A stretch of 64,000 nt of DNA. Origin: Macrobrachium rosenbergii (taxonomy: Eukaryota > Arthropoda > Malacostraca > Decapoda > Palaemonidae). Where the stretch lies: NCBI RefSeq assembly GCF_040412425.1, contig NC_089753.1:40493413-40557412 (forward strand). Reading direction: 5' to 3'. The stretch's first letter is position 1. Every line of letters begins with the position of its first letter. Below are positions 26,739-39,100 of this stretch, piece by piece. A model generated the notes under the pieces. It was not told where the DNA came from, did not search any database, and worked only from the letters and a program-made list of their open reading frames with translations. A program made the translations under genes and the position numbers.

Positions 26739-26954
26739 TGTTATGTATCCTTTTAGTTGCACACAGCTCTCGAGTGAAAGATGTATTCTTAACCCATATC
26801 CCTTCTAAAGTGAGATTTATCATTCTGGCTAGGGGTATACCTGTATGTATCTTGGAAGCAATATGTATTGTCATTGCTTAAATATGTATATCTACTTTTA
26901 CACGAGTATCTTATTGGTGGGTGGAGCTGGCCACCTTACAATATTAGGCTAGTG

Positions 26955-27968
26955 GAATACAATCGATTATCACAAATACCAGCATATTAATGGTAATAAT
27001 CGATTTACAATATTCAGTCCTTTGACGGTAATAATCGACTGTCAGTTCATTAACGGTAATAATCGATTATTGCGGTTATCAGTCTTTTAATAATAATAAA
27101 CGGTTATCTGTCTTTAAACTGTGTTAATCGATTATCACAGTTATCAGTCTTTAATGGTAATAATCTATTATCACGATTATCAGCCTTTTAATGGTAATAA
27201 TCGATTATCACAATTATAAGCCCAGTAAAGGTGATAATGGATTATCATGATTATCAGCCTTTCAACGGTAGTAATCGATAATCAGCCAATTCTCAAAGTA
27301 ATAATTAGTTATTGCAATTATGTCTTTCAACAGTAATGAACGATTATCAGTCTTTTAACGGTAATAATCGATTATCACGATTATGAGTCTTTAAGAGGTA
27401 ATAATCGATTATCACGATTATCAGTCTTTTAATGGTAATAATGGATTGTCAGTCTTTTAATGGTAATAATCGATTATCACAATTATCAGTCTATTAAAGT
27501 TGATAATGAATTATCACGATTATCAGCCTTTCAACGATAATAATCGATTATCAGCCAATTAAAGGTAATAATCAGTTATTGTGATTCCTTCAACAGTAAT
27601 AAACGATTATCAGTCTTAACGGTTTTTATCGATTATCATGATTATAAGTCTTTAAGCGGTAATGATGGATTATCAGTCTTTTAATGGTAATAATCGATTA
27701 TCACAATTATCAGCCCGTTAAAGGTGATAATGGATTATCATTAGTAGCATTATTGCGATTATCTGTCTTTTAACAGTAATAAACGATTGCCAGTCTTTAA
27801 ATGGCAATAATCGATTATCACGATTATGAGTTTTTAAGCGGTAATAATCGATTATCACGATTATCAGTCTTTTAATGGTAATAATCGATTATCACAATTA
27901 TCAGCCTATTAAAGGCGATAATGGATTATCACGATTATCAGTCTCTCAGCGGTGATAATGGGTTAATA
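26955..27968. repeat. ~37-bp minisatellite rich in TAATCGATTA palindromes
   Basis: About 27 degenerate units of type cagtcttttaatggtaataa plus tcgattatcacgattat. The 10-bp palindrome TAATCGATTA appears more than ten times, mostly at one position per unit. No open frame. Confidence 0.92.
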
Positions 27969-28114
27969 CGATGAGATGATGATGATCAGCTCACTTAAAC
28001 AACCAGCTTACACGAGTGCTAATTTGCTTTGCTCCGAATGTCGAGATTTTCAGATCGTTTATACTGGCTGCGGTAATTATTAGCGTCTTTTCTGCTGATT
28101 ATCTCGATTGCCAT

Positions 28115-28398
28115 TTCATTTTACCTCACGAGGTGCGCTGTAGGCATTACTTAGGTTCTTTCCAGCGTCCCTTCGGCCCCTAGCTGCGACCCCGTTTATT
28201 CCTTTTACTGTACCTCCGTTCATATTCTCTTTCTTCCGTCTTTCTTTCCACCCTCTCCTGACAATTGATTCGTAGTGCAACTGCGAGATTTTCCTCTTGT
28301 TACACCTTTCAAACCTTATTACTCACAATTTCCCTTTCAGCGCTGAATAACCTCATAGGTGCCAACGCTTGGCCTTTGGCCTAAATTCTATATTCAGT
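28115..28398 (+). repeat. Repeat family B, copy 4
   Basis: Lacks the first ~20 bp; starts near tttacctcacgaggtgcgct and ends cctaaattctatattcagtt. Confidence 0.85.
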
Positions 28399-29139
28399 TC
28401 TCATTCATTTTGCAGTGTTTCAAGTATGAATTTCGCCAAAGTTTTATTTTGTTGTTAAGTTTGTGCAAGCGTTTTTCGCTTCATTAGTAACTGTTTTACG
28501 TAACGGTAAGATTTTTTTTTATTTCGGTATGAAACGGGTGGAAAATGGTAAAATTCTTTCCTGCTATTCTTGGAAATGGCATTATTACCCCATTTTACGG
28601 TTGTCAAGGCTATCAGTTGTTGCATGTATGTAAAACGAGAGAGAGAGAGAGAGGGGGGCGCGGTTTATTAAACAGGTTGTATTGTATGTAATGTTTTCAT
28701 TAGGCCTGTGGGATACTGATGAGGTGGCTTTTTCAGTGCTCCTGTTTAGCACACCTTAATTGACATTATTCATCCTTATTAAAAGTAATAACGACCTGAT
28801 ATTCTGGGCTCCTTAATCCTCCAAATTTCTTTCCTTCGGTGACAAGCTCTTCATGCTCACAGTGAATAATTAACATTAATGTTCCTTCTGGGCCATCTAA
28901 TGCTGAAGTGGAAACGTTGAAAAAAATTTTTTTTTTTTTACTGTACGTGGACCCTTGCATGAATAATGCTAATCTTCCTTTCTGGGTTATAGAGTACTGA
29001 AAAATTTGACATTTTTTCCCATACGCGAACCTGCGGGAATTTGAAAGAAAATGCTTTTAAAATTTGTTATTCAGATGTACTTCCAGCGCATATGGCCCTT
29101 TGAACATAAATATGAACTTGGAAATCGGAAAATAACAAT

Positions 29140-29140
29140 G

Positions 29141-29228
<88 letters not shown>
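29140..29228. repeat. (CA)n microsatellite
   Basis: About 89 bp of pure CA. Confidence 0.98.
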
Positions 29229-29230
<2 letters not shown>

Positions 29231-29633
29231 TGTTCATAGAACTGTCCTTTCAGTCAGTTAGAAATCATTTTTCATATTGATGCATCCTACTTCCATGTCC
29301 ACATAATTCAATCAACACTCGCTTTTTATTCTGTGATGGACACCTGTCGACGAAGCCATGTGCACTTAATATGACAGCTGTCTGTTTCCCTTTATGTCTC
29401 TGTGTGTGTGTGATGTATACGTATTCGTGAATTATTTATAGTATTTAATCTTTACCTTTACTATATAGGATTATTCAACTGCATTTTCACGCTCATCAGG
29501 GAAGAATCGTCGATACAATCTTGGGTCGACTGATTTCTCATAATTTCTAGTTTAGATTTCTCTCCTATTTTATTCTGTACTTATTAAAGAAGTATATTTT
29601 TTTAAATATCTAATTGATGTGTTAAATTCTATC

Positions 29634-29636
<3 letters not shown>

Positions 29637-29706
<70 letters not shown>
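29637..29706. repeat. (TA)n microsatellite
   Basis: About 70 bp of TA. Confidence 0.98.
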
Positions 29707-29708
<2 letters not shown>

Positions 29709-30432
29709 TGAAATCATAGTATAATGAAATCAAATCAATTCAATTTTCCCTTTCTCCTCTCCGCAGTGTCATTAAATATTAATATAGTTATCCATGAATA
29801 GATTTACGTTTTCTTCAATAGTAAAAAGAAGTGTTTAGAAAACGGCATGGGCTATGCAGTAAGGGGTAACTACAACTAAGCCAAAATTTAGACCCTTGCA
29901 TGAACGTTCCTTTGTTTTCAATTTATAAATATATTTGGTAATCTCTAAAATAAAGTAATGTTTGTTTATTCTATATGATAAAGAGTATATTAACTAGAAA
30001 ATTTTGCAATATAAGGTCACAGATTAATATGCGCTAATAAAGTATTTACATTGAAGAAATAGAACAGATTAAATTGATATATAGATACCCTTCCTTTTGG
30101 TATAGTATATACAGGATTTTATCCAAAATATGAAAGCAATTCCCGTTAATTCCAGTTCCAAAATCCCCAACATAGTCACTACACAAATGTTGGCTTACAA
30201 AAATAAAAAAATGAAACAAAAAAATGCTTCAGTTTAGAACGACGCGACATAGCTACATCGGCAATGAATCAAAATTCCCAGCAAATCTGAACGTCGATTC
30301 CAATTTGTCCCTTGCAGCGTTGTTTATTTGGCTTTTCATAACGCAGGGCTGGAAGACACACGATAAAATTTATATGGCACTGCTTGCCTTTCCATCCTTC
30401 AAAATGCTGAGTATGTTTAGTAAATCAATAAG

Positions 30433-30436
<4 letters not shown>

Positions 30437-30505
<69 letters not shown>

Positions 30506-30571
30506 ATTAATCATATATATCTATATTATATATACATGTATGTATGTAGGTATGTATGTATATACATACAT

Positions 30572-30637
<66 letters not shown>
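30437..30637. repeat. Paired (TA)n arrays with TA/TG spacer
   Basis: (TA) at 30437-30493 and 30577-30637. The spacer includes catgtatgtatgtaggtatg and its near complement atacatacat. Confidence 0.95.
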
Positions 30638-30640
<3 letters not shown>

Positions 30641-30826
30641 ATTGATTTTAAAGGCAAGACAGTGGTTAGTATGTTATTCATACTTTATTTGCTGAATTAT
30701 GGATGACCCTACCGTGCATGAAAGTCTCCCAACATAAGCCAATTCATACTCATATACAAACGACTCATCAGCTGTACTCGAGCCTCAGTACACACACTGT
30801 GCCATTCACCTCATATCTTGTGCGCA

Positions 30827-31213
30827 CTATTGTTCATTCTTGATATGAGGCCCTTCTTTTCCAGCTCCACTTTCATACCATGTACCCAGCACTTTGTAAA
30901 TCTTCCTCTTCTTCCTTTCAGATGATACACTTTTGACTACTTGTATCTTATATTTTTTGTACACTAAGGAACCATCGCAACACACACTGATCTTTTCACC
31001 AATGCTTAACATTTTTACCCCTTTTCTCTTTACTTCCTTTTCCATATATGTATATATTTCACTTCCAGTTATTCTTATGTTGTACGTACTACACAAAAAA
31101 ATTCCCACAGCCATTCCAACCCTTTTTCTTTCCTTTATTTCACACTCCACTTCGCTTCTTTTTTCCTTTCGTTTTCCTTTCATTTGCATTCCACCTCCAC
31201 ATTTCACTTCCAT
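30827..31213 (-). other. Unassigned 128-codon basic open frame
   Basis: Lys/Glu/Val-rich, no recognised motif. It lies just before the LINE remnant in the opposite orientation. The composition is not a simple repeat, but nothing supports expression. Confidence 0.15.
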
Positions 31214-31389
31214 GGAGAATTGGGCAAATGTATCCCAGTTTTAGCTCGTATGTACAATCTTATTCTCTTCCAAAGCTTTTACGTACATCCTTCAATCTTA
31301 CTTGTTCTACCTTTTTTGTGATTTACTTCTTTCTCTCAACCGTGATCTGATAGCCTACATTTTAAGTACTTGAATGAGTCAGTATCTGC

Positions 31390-32590
31390 TGTTCTACCTG
31401 GAGAGGCACCAGGAGTGGTTGTGATTATAAGTTAGATGCCTTGGTACAGTGATGAAAGTTATTAAATGACTGAACCAAGGTGGCAAAGGTATATCTGGAT
31501 GAAGGAAAGGTTCCAAAGAAATGGCTAATAGGTGACTACAAGAATTATTCGAATATGACATTCTTTTGCATACATGGGAAAGTGTTTGATACGGTTGTGA
31601 TTGAGAGAGTAAGGCAGATGGCAGAAGTAATGATATAGTAATACTATTGTGGGTTTAGATAGTAAAGGGGTGTTATTGTGAAATACTGTAATTAGGTAAG
31701 AAGTTGGAGATGTAATAAAAGCTGTATGTAGCATACATTGTCGTAAAAATGGTTTATGCTGGAAATGAAATGTAGTGTGGATGGTGTTGGGAATGTATGA
31801 TTTAGAAGTAGTTTGAAATTACTTGTAAGTTTTATGATGAAAGTAAAGCGTAAATAAGGAAATGATGACTGGAGGTTGGGTGGTTTTGTGCGAAAATGGA
31901 TCAGAGACATTTGTGACACATTGCCAAGGCTGTTTGATATAGGAGGGAGTGATGCAAGAAGTCAGAAAAAGGGAAGGCAATTTAGGCACAAATTAAATGG
32001 ATCAGAAAGAGGGTTGTATATGGAGGATGAAAGTGTTCGAAAATACACATAAGCAAAGAAAGTTGAATTGTATGTGAGCAAGAGTAAGGTTACAAGGATA
32101 AATGGGAACAAGGAAGATTGATCAACAAATGATAGATGAGAGCAGATGTAATGGATTATGACAGAAGGAGAGAGACTTTGGGTACTACAGATAAAATACG
32201 GAAGTTAGCATGGTACATGGTAGTATATGCAAAAGATTAAGACAAGAGTTGGAATAGTAAGGAAGCCAGAGTTGGAAGGCATGAATGAACGGATGAGCCA
32301 GTATCTCTTGATGGGAGTGAGTTGAGAAGAATTATTACGGTATATGGAGAGCTGAAGAGGTGAGAAATGTAACAAATCGTAGAATAAGTGGCTAAAAGGG
32401 TAGAGTAGGTGTAAAGCTGGATCAGAATGGTTTGGTTTGATAATGTAGACGGAATGGAGGATGGTAGATTGGTGATAGATATATAAATTGGATGAGAGGG
32501 AGACTTTGAAAGTTGGTTAGGTGCTGTGAACGACATATTCAGAAGAAAGGGCCTTTTATCAGTGGAGTGAGTGAATGCATGGAAGATAAA
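31390..32590 (+). pseudogene. Decayed non-LTR retrotransposon (reverse transcriptase) remnant
   Basis: Fragments in shifting frames resemble a LINE pol. VPKKWLIGDYKNYS and GKVFDTVVIERVRQM lie at about 31510-31610, then YYCGFR after stops. ELYVSKSKVTRI is at about 32065-32100. WFDNVDGMEDGRL is at about 32440-32470, followed by a RRKGLL-type C-terminal tail. These are the order and spacing of RT palm, post-RT and C-terminal blocks in arthropod LINEs. Many stops and deletions; no intact frame and the FADD box is not visible. Confidence 0.6.
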
Positions 32591-32815
32591 AGTGAATAGC
32601 TCATTGTGTATAGAAGGGTTGAGTGTGCTGTCAGTGAACCTTTTGTGGTGTATAATGCAGCTGATGTTGTGGAAGCTTTTTCCAGAGATGGTTCATCACT
32701 GATTCAACAGCTAAATCATGTATGTAGCAATAGGTACATATTATGTATACACTTTAGTAGTTGTTCACCAAGGAGAAAATGTATAAAAAAAACAAATAAG
32801 GTGAAATATTTAGTT

Positions 32816-32846
32816 TTTATTAACAATGAAATGCATTTTTTTTATT
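32816..32846 (-). terminator. Candidate polyadenylation signals for the Ser-rich gene
   Basis: Two AATAAA hexamers on the minus strand (TTTATT on plus at 32816-32821 and 32841-32846), about 345-375 bp beyond the stop. They lie in a short direct duplication of attaacaatgaaatgcatt. Position fits a 3' UTR, but the hexamer is common in AT-rich DNA. Confidence 0.35.
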
Positions 32847-33189
32847 AACAATGAAATGCATTGGTTTTTGATAGTTTAGTGGACTGATATTTTTTAAGAG
32901 ATTGAAATGTCTTAGAATGTCACAGGTTTGCATAGAGAAGACAAATTAAGTACATTAGACAGTTCTTTTTCAGTTTGACTGTTCAATTTTCTGGTATGAG
33001 CAGTTTCCTTTTGCATAGTATCTTTCATACAGGAATCAGTTGCTGTTCCCGTTTTGTTTCTTTGGAAAGTTAATATTAACTATCATTGTGCTGACAAGAG
33101 GTCATCTGGTTTTTGACTTACTTAAAACTATAACAAATTGTTTGACGGCTGATCAACAGTCGTACGGATACCGAGTTCTGCATACCTTT

Positions 33190-36100
33190 TCAACCTTGTG
33201 CAGCATCGATTCCTATTATCTGATGACTAGGAACACTGAAAAACGATAATGGACTGCTTAAAGCCAAGTTCTGCCCATGAACAAAAGCATGATTACTCTG
33301 GCCTCCAGTTAAGAAGGTTGTTGGGATACTGTGTACTACTGGTGTAGAAGCCTGCACTGCATTGGCAAGAAATACTGGGGTATTGCTTCCAAAAGTTACA
33401 CCAGATCCCAATCTGGGCTCCACAAGAGCACCGCTTGTTGCTATAGGTATTGCAACTGTCGGTATGCTTGATGGATGACCAGTTCCAAAGAATCTTGCCC
33501 CTCCAGCTGTCACAAAGTTTGCTACATTTCCAATGTGGGCTTGTCTGTCTGACAAAGAGATTGACGATTCATGTACACTACTATCCACAGAGTTCCCAGG
33601 GTCCCTTGCATTAGTAGAGGTTGATGTTCCTGCTGAAGATGAAGTAGCAGATGATGCGCCTGAGGATGATGATACTCGTGATGACTCTGCTTTTGAAGTA
33701 AATGCAGAGGATGCAATAACTTTGACAGGCTGAACCTCTGTTGCTGAGGCTGAGCCCCTTTCAGTTTTTGATGAAGATGAGGCAGCACTAGATAATGATG
33801 TAGGAGAGTCTTCAGCAGAGGTACTGACAGACTGAAGTATTGTGTTCCTTGAAGATGTAGAACCAGCTGATGAAGAGGCTGTAGAGGATGTTACAGGAAC
33901 TTTGGTTGATTGACCCACTGCTTTTGGGGCAATCTTTTTATTGGCTGTGGTAGATGAGGAAGAGCTAGATGCAGGTGTTACAGACAAATCTCCGTTGGAA
34001 ACAAAACCAATCCTAGATAATGCGTTTTTGTGTGTTGAACCAGCCCTTTCTGATGCTCTTGCTGAACTAGATGTTGTAGATGCTTCTTTTGAGGTTAAGG
34101 TTGAAACTAGAGGAATGTGAACAGGGTGACTTATTGGCAGTTGCAGAACCTTCTTATCTTTAGAAATACCTGAGGAAGCACTAGAAGTAAGTGCTTTTGA
34201 TGAGGTACCAGGTGGTTGTGAAAATACAAATGTTGAAGATGCTGGAACTCTTTCCTCTGGTACTAATGTGGTACTTGCGGTTCCACTTACCTTACTAGAT
34301 AATTTACTTCCAGAAGATGACACTTTTGATGAAGCTCCAGTTGAAGACAATACAGAAACTGAAGGAAATTGAGTAACTGTAACTGGATTTGATGTTGGTG
34401 ATAAAATAGAATTAGAATTGGATGTTTTAGACAGACCTGAAGAAGAGGTACTACTGAAATTTGGTATTACATTTATTGATTGTGAAGAACCAGTTGACGT
34501 GGCTTTAGAAAAAGATGATTGAGCAGTTTCATTGGGTTTATCTCTGTTTGAGATTAATGTTGAGGCTGCAGGAATGAAAGCAGGCTGACCTAAATTTACT
34601 AGTTGTAAAACTCTCTGAATTTCAGAGGAAAATGAGGAAGCACTAGAAACAGACGTTTTTAATGAATCAGTCGTGGAAAAATTGCTAGAATGTGAACCTG
34701 TATTTATTGGTGAAGAACTGGGTATTGTTGAGGATACAGATGAATGAGATGCTGGAACTCCTCTCTCTGGTACTAATGTAGCTTCTGCATCTGACCCGCC
34801 AGAAAATGTACTTTCAAAAGGTAACGTAGATGTAGTTCCTGTTACTGTTAAAGCTGATGGTGTAGGAAATGGATTGGATTTTATGGAATTTGATGCATCT
34901 CTAGCTATTGTTACAGATGAAGAACTTGAAGGAGAAGATTTAGGCAGATCTGAAGGGAAGGCACCACCAAAATGCGGCACTGTACTTGACTGTGAAGAAC
35001 CAATTGATGATGAGGATACAGATGATTGAGCAGTTCTTATTGGTACTCTTGTTCTTCCTCTTACAGTAGTTGCATCACCAGATGATAAACTTGCAGTGGG
35101 TGCTGATGCTGTTGAATCTCTGGTTGAATTTGATGCTGATGCTATTGCTATAGGAACTAAGGCAGGCTGATCGATTTTTTGGGGGGCCAAAATTGCTGTA
35201 GAAGATGTAGCTGTAGAAGTAGAACCAGGAACAGCTGCAGTAGGTGAGTCTCTGATGGAAGCAAAGTTAACTCTTGATAGTGCTCTGGATTCTGAACCAA
35301 ATGAAGCTTGTGTAGAGGATGAAGCATCAGTTGAAGTTCCAGTCAAGGTTGATGCTGAAGAAAAAGCACCTCTGACAGGCTGGCCTGCTATTGTTGGTTG
35401 TGAAACCTTTTCATCTGTAGAAATGAATGAAGAGGTACTAGAGCCAGATTGTTTTGATGCAGCTGAGTTTAGAGAAGTAGTAAAATGTGATACTGGAGTG
35501 TTGCTTTCTGATTGTATTGTAGTTCCTGCAGTCCCAATTCTCCTATTAAAGGATGCACTTTCAGATGTAACTGTATTTGATACCTCAGTAGCTTCTGCTG
35601 GTGACGAAAAAGACCTAGAAGCAGATATTTTAGACAGATCTGTAGTGGAAGTGCCACCAAAATGTGGTACTGTATTTACTGACAGGGAAGAACGAGATGA
35701 TGAAGATAAGGATGTAGATGAAGAGAATGACTGAGGAGTTACCTCTTGTGCTTTTGATTTTTCTATTCCAGTTGTTGCAACAGCCTGAGATGCATCTGCA
35801 GTAGATGCTGTTGCTGATGAGGTACTTGTAGAGGATAATGCTGATTTTATAGGAGCTAATACAGGTTGACCTATTAATGATCGAACAGAAACTTGAGAAG
35901 TCAGTGTCCTGTGTGAAAATGTTTTTGAATCAGACACAGTGGAAGATCCTTTGCTGGAGGCACCACTAGAATGGGATGTAGTTGATGCATCGCCATTTTG
36001 ATTATTTACAACTCCAGAGCGACTACTCTGTCTTGAGGGTAGGAGATTAGATTTTGGTCTTGTGATACCTGTTGCTTTGGTGGTTGGTTGTGAGGAGTCA

Positions 36101-39100
36101 AGAATTTTTGTTGCCTGATTTTTAAACTGGTTTTTGCCTTCCAAACCAGTAGAAACTGATGGCACTGCTGATGCACCTTTAGAAGCATTAGTGCCAGTGC
36201 TAGATATTTTAGAAACTCCTTGGTTTTCTTCAAACGTAGTTCTTCCATGAGTTTCTAAACCTGACTGTGCAAATTTGGAATCATTATTAGATTCATCAAT
36301 AAGACCTGGGCTTCTATGGTTAAAACTTGACTCCGCAGCAGCACTCAAAAATAGTCCAGATCCAGAAGTGCCAGACAAGCCCTGCCTTGCATGTTCAATA
36401 GTAGCATCAATAAAGGAGTTTGATAATGCTGTTGGTCTTGCTTCACCATTTTCTCCCAAACCAATGGCATTCTCCAATGCCAACTCACCAGTAGAGGTAA
36501 ATCCAGCATTTAGAATTGTAGCAGTTGTACTTCCAGTGTCTATATCCTTGCTCACTGAAAAAGGGCCCTCAAGGTGTGCAGAAAAGTTTGGTTTTCTTCC
36601 ACCTGCATTAGAACTAGCACTATTTTTACTGTTGCCATCGAAGGCATCAGAATGTGTGATAACTATTGGTATATTGGGTGATCCATTTGAAGATCCTTCC
36701 ACAGAAGATGGAGAAATTGGACTTCCAACAGATGATGCTTTTAGAGATAAATCTGAATTAAAAGGAGCTCTCACACCTGGGCCTCTTTTAGAAAAATCAC
36801 CATCATGGCCCCCAGAAGCAGCAGTAGATCTTTGTGTAGAAAAGCTTCCTACATTAGTGCTTCCTTTTGATGCATCACCAACAACCGAATTAAAGGCAAG
36901 GTTGTTCTTCAAATCACTTTCAGTTCCACTTGTGCTTCTAGAAGATAATGCTGAAAACCTTCCCAAGCTCCTATCTCCAATTGGAAATGCAGCAGTTGAT
37001 TCTCTAGCAGAAATCTCAACAGATCCACCACCTGCAGGTTCTAAAGATTGCCCTGATGATCCGGCTGGCAAGCCTCTGAATCCCTCTGAAATACCAGAGC
37101 CTCTAGCAGAAAGTCTGTTGAGCTTGCCTGTGTTACTTACTGCAGTGGCAGTACCTAATCTCCCCAATGAGAAGCTACCCAATCCTTCATTTCCAAGGGA
37201 GGCTTGAGAGGCATCTGTTTGTATGTTAGTGAAACTTATTCCATCAATGCCTGTTGAAGTATCAGCAGCATGTAAGCCTGCATTAGGAAATCTTAATCCA
37301 TCGCTGACAGTTGAGGTAGAAGCAAGATTTGATCCTGTAGACAAATCTATAATTCTTTCTTGATTAGCTGAGCCAGAAATTACATCTGAACCCCGAATGG
37401 AGAATTTACCTGAATCACTGTTATGGTCTGAGGCAGAGGTTGGGCTTGAATGTCTAACAGAGATTTTGCCAATTTCTCCAGAATTAGCTGATTTTGAATC
37501 AGCACTGAAATCGTCAACAGAAGGTTTTTGTATTATACCAGTACTAGATAATCTCTCTGATACGCTTCCTTGAGATGTTGCAGTAGCATCTCTTAAGCCT
37601 TTGAATAATAAACCTCCAGCAATGTCACTGTTTTTATTATTGCCATCAACAGCATCAGTATGGGTAATGAATATTTGTGTATCTGGAGAGCCCTGAGAAG
37701 GTCCTTCCAGTGTAGTTTCAGAACTTGAACTTCCAATAGATAATCCTCCCGGTGGCAAATCATTACTGAAAGTAGTTGTAGTACCAGGGCCTCTTTTAAA
37801 AAAACCAGCAGATTCATCTACAGAAGCAGCAGTAGATCTGACTGGAAAGCTTCCTACTGCAGTACTTTCTGTTGATGCAGAAAGTACTGCAGGAATTCTT
37901 TTTAATGCATCACCAATAACAGTAGCAGAGTCATCGTTGTTCTTCAAAACCTCTTCAGCTCCACTTCTGCTGCTAGAAGATGATGTTGAAAAACTTCCAA
38001 AACTTTTACCTCTGCTATTTGAAAGACCTGAGTCTTTAACAGAAAGTCTATTTGGTTTGCCGCTGTCAGTTGATACAGAGATAGTACCTAATTTCCTGAA
38101 AGTGTGGCTACTTAATTGTCTCTTTCCAAGTAAGGTAGAAGCAGCATCTGATTCTGTGTCAATGAAAGCTCTTCCACCATTGCCTCTCACAGTGGCAACA
38201 GCTTGTAAGTCTCTATTGGAAATTCTTCTCCTTGAATTGGTAACAGCTTGTGAGCCTCTATTGGAAGTTCTTCCCCTTGAATTGGTAAAAGCTTGTGAGT
38301 CTCTATTGGAAATTCTTCCCCTTGAATTGGTAACAGCTTGTGAGCCTCTATTGGAAGTTCTTCCCCTTGAATTGGTAACAGCTTGTGAGTCTCTATTGGA
38401 AATTCTTCCCCTTGAATTCGTAACAGTTTGTGAGTCTCTGTTGGAAATTCTTCCCCTTGAGTTGGCAACAGCTTGTGAGTCTCCACTGGAAATTCTTAAT
38501 CCGTCATTGGCTATTGAAGTAGAAGCAACACTTGACCTTGTATTAGAAACATCTTCAACTTTCTCTTGATTATTTGAGGCAGATATTATATCTGAACCTT
38601 CAGCTGAGAATTTGTTTGAACCACTTTTATGAACTGAGATGGAGGTAGCACTTGAGCCTGTAGTAGAGATTTTGTCAGTGTCTCCAGAATTTTCTGATGT
38701 TGAACCAGCAATGAAATCTCCAACAGAAAGTCTTCCAACTCTATCAGTGCCAGCTGAAGTTGGTGAAACACTTGAACTTTCAACAGATAATCTTTCTGAT
38801 ACACTTCCTTGAGATGTTGCAGAAACACCACGTAAGCCTTTGAACGAGAAACCTCCAAAAGACCCATCACTGGCTGGTGCAGAAGTAGCAGTAGATCTAC
38901 CATGAGTAGCTTTGGTTTGAGCAGCACTTGACCCTCCGTCAAGGAAGGTTCCAATCCCATCAGAGTTAGTGGCTGATGAATCTGCCAAAACTGATGAAGC
39001 CTTTTTACCACGTGTAAAATGTCCTTTTAATCTATTACTACCTGCTGAACCAGTAGCAACTTTTAAGCTAACAGCAGGGGAACTTTCTTTTCCTGATGCA

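Larger units (their letters stand above)
28399..30436. other. No gene seen outside microsatellites
   Basis: AT-rich unique DNA around the (CA)n and (TA)n arrays. Confidence 0.5.

Noticed and set aside
36275..37207. 310-codon plus-strand open frame and others (35255-35734, 37937-38569, 38969-39463)
   Set aside because: They lie antisense to the Ser-rich exon and are open because of its biased codon composition. No recognisable motif and no independent signals.
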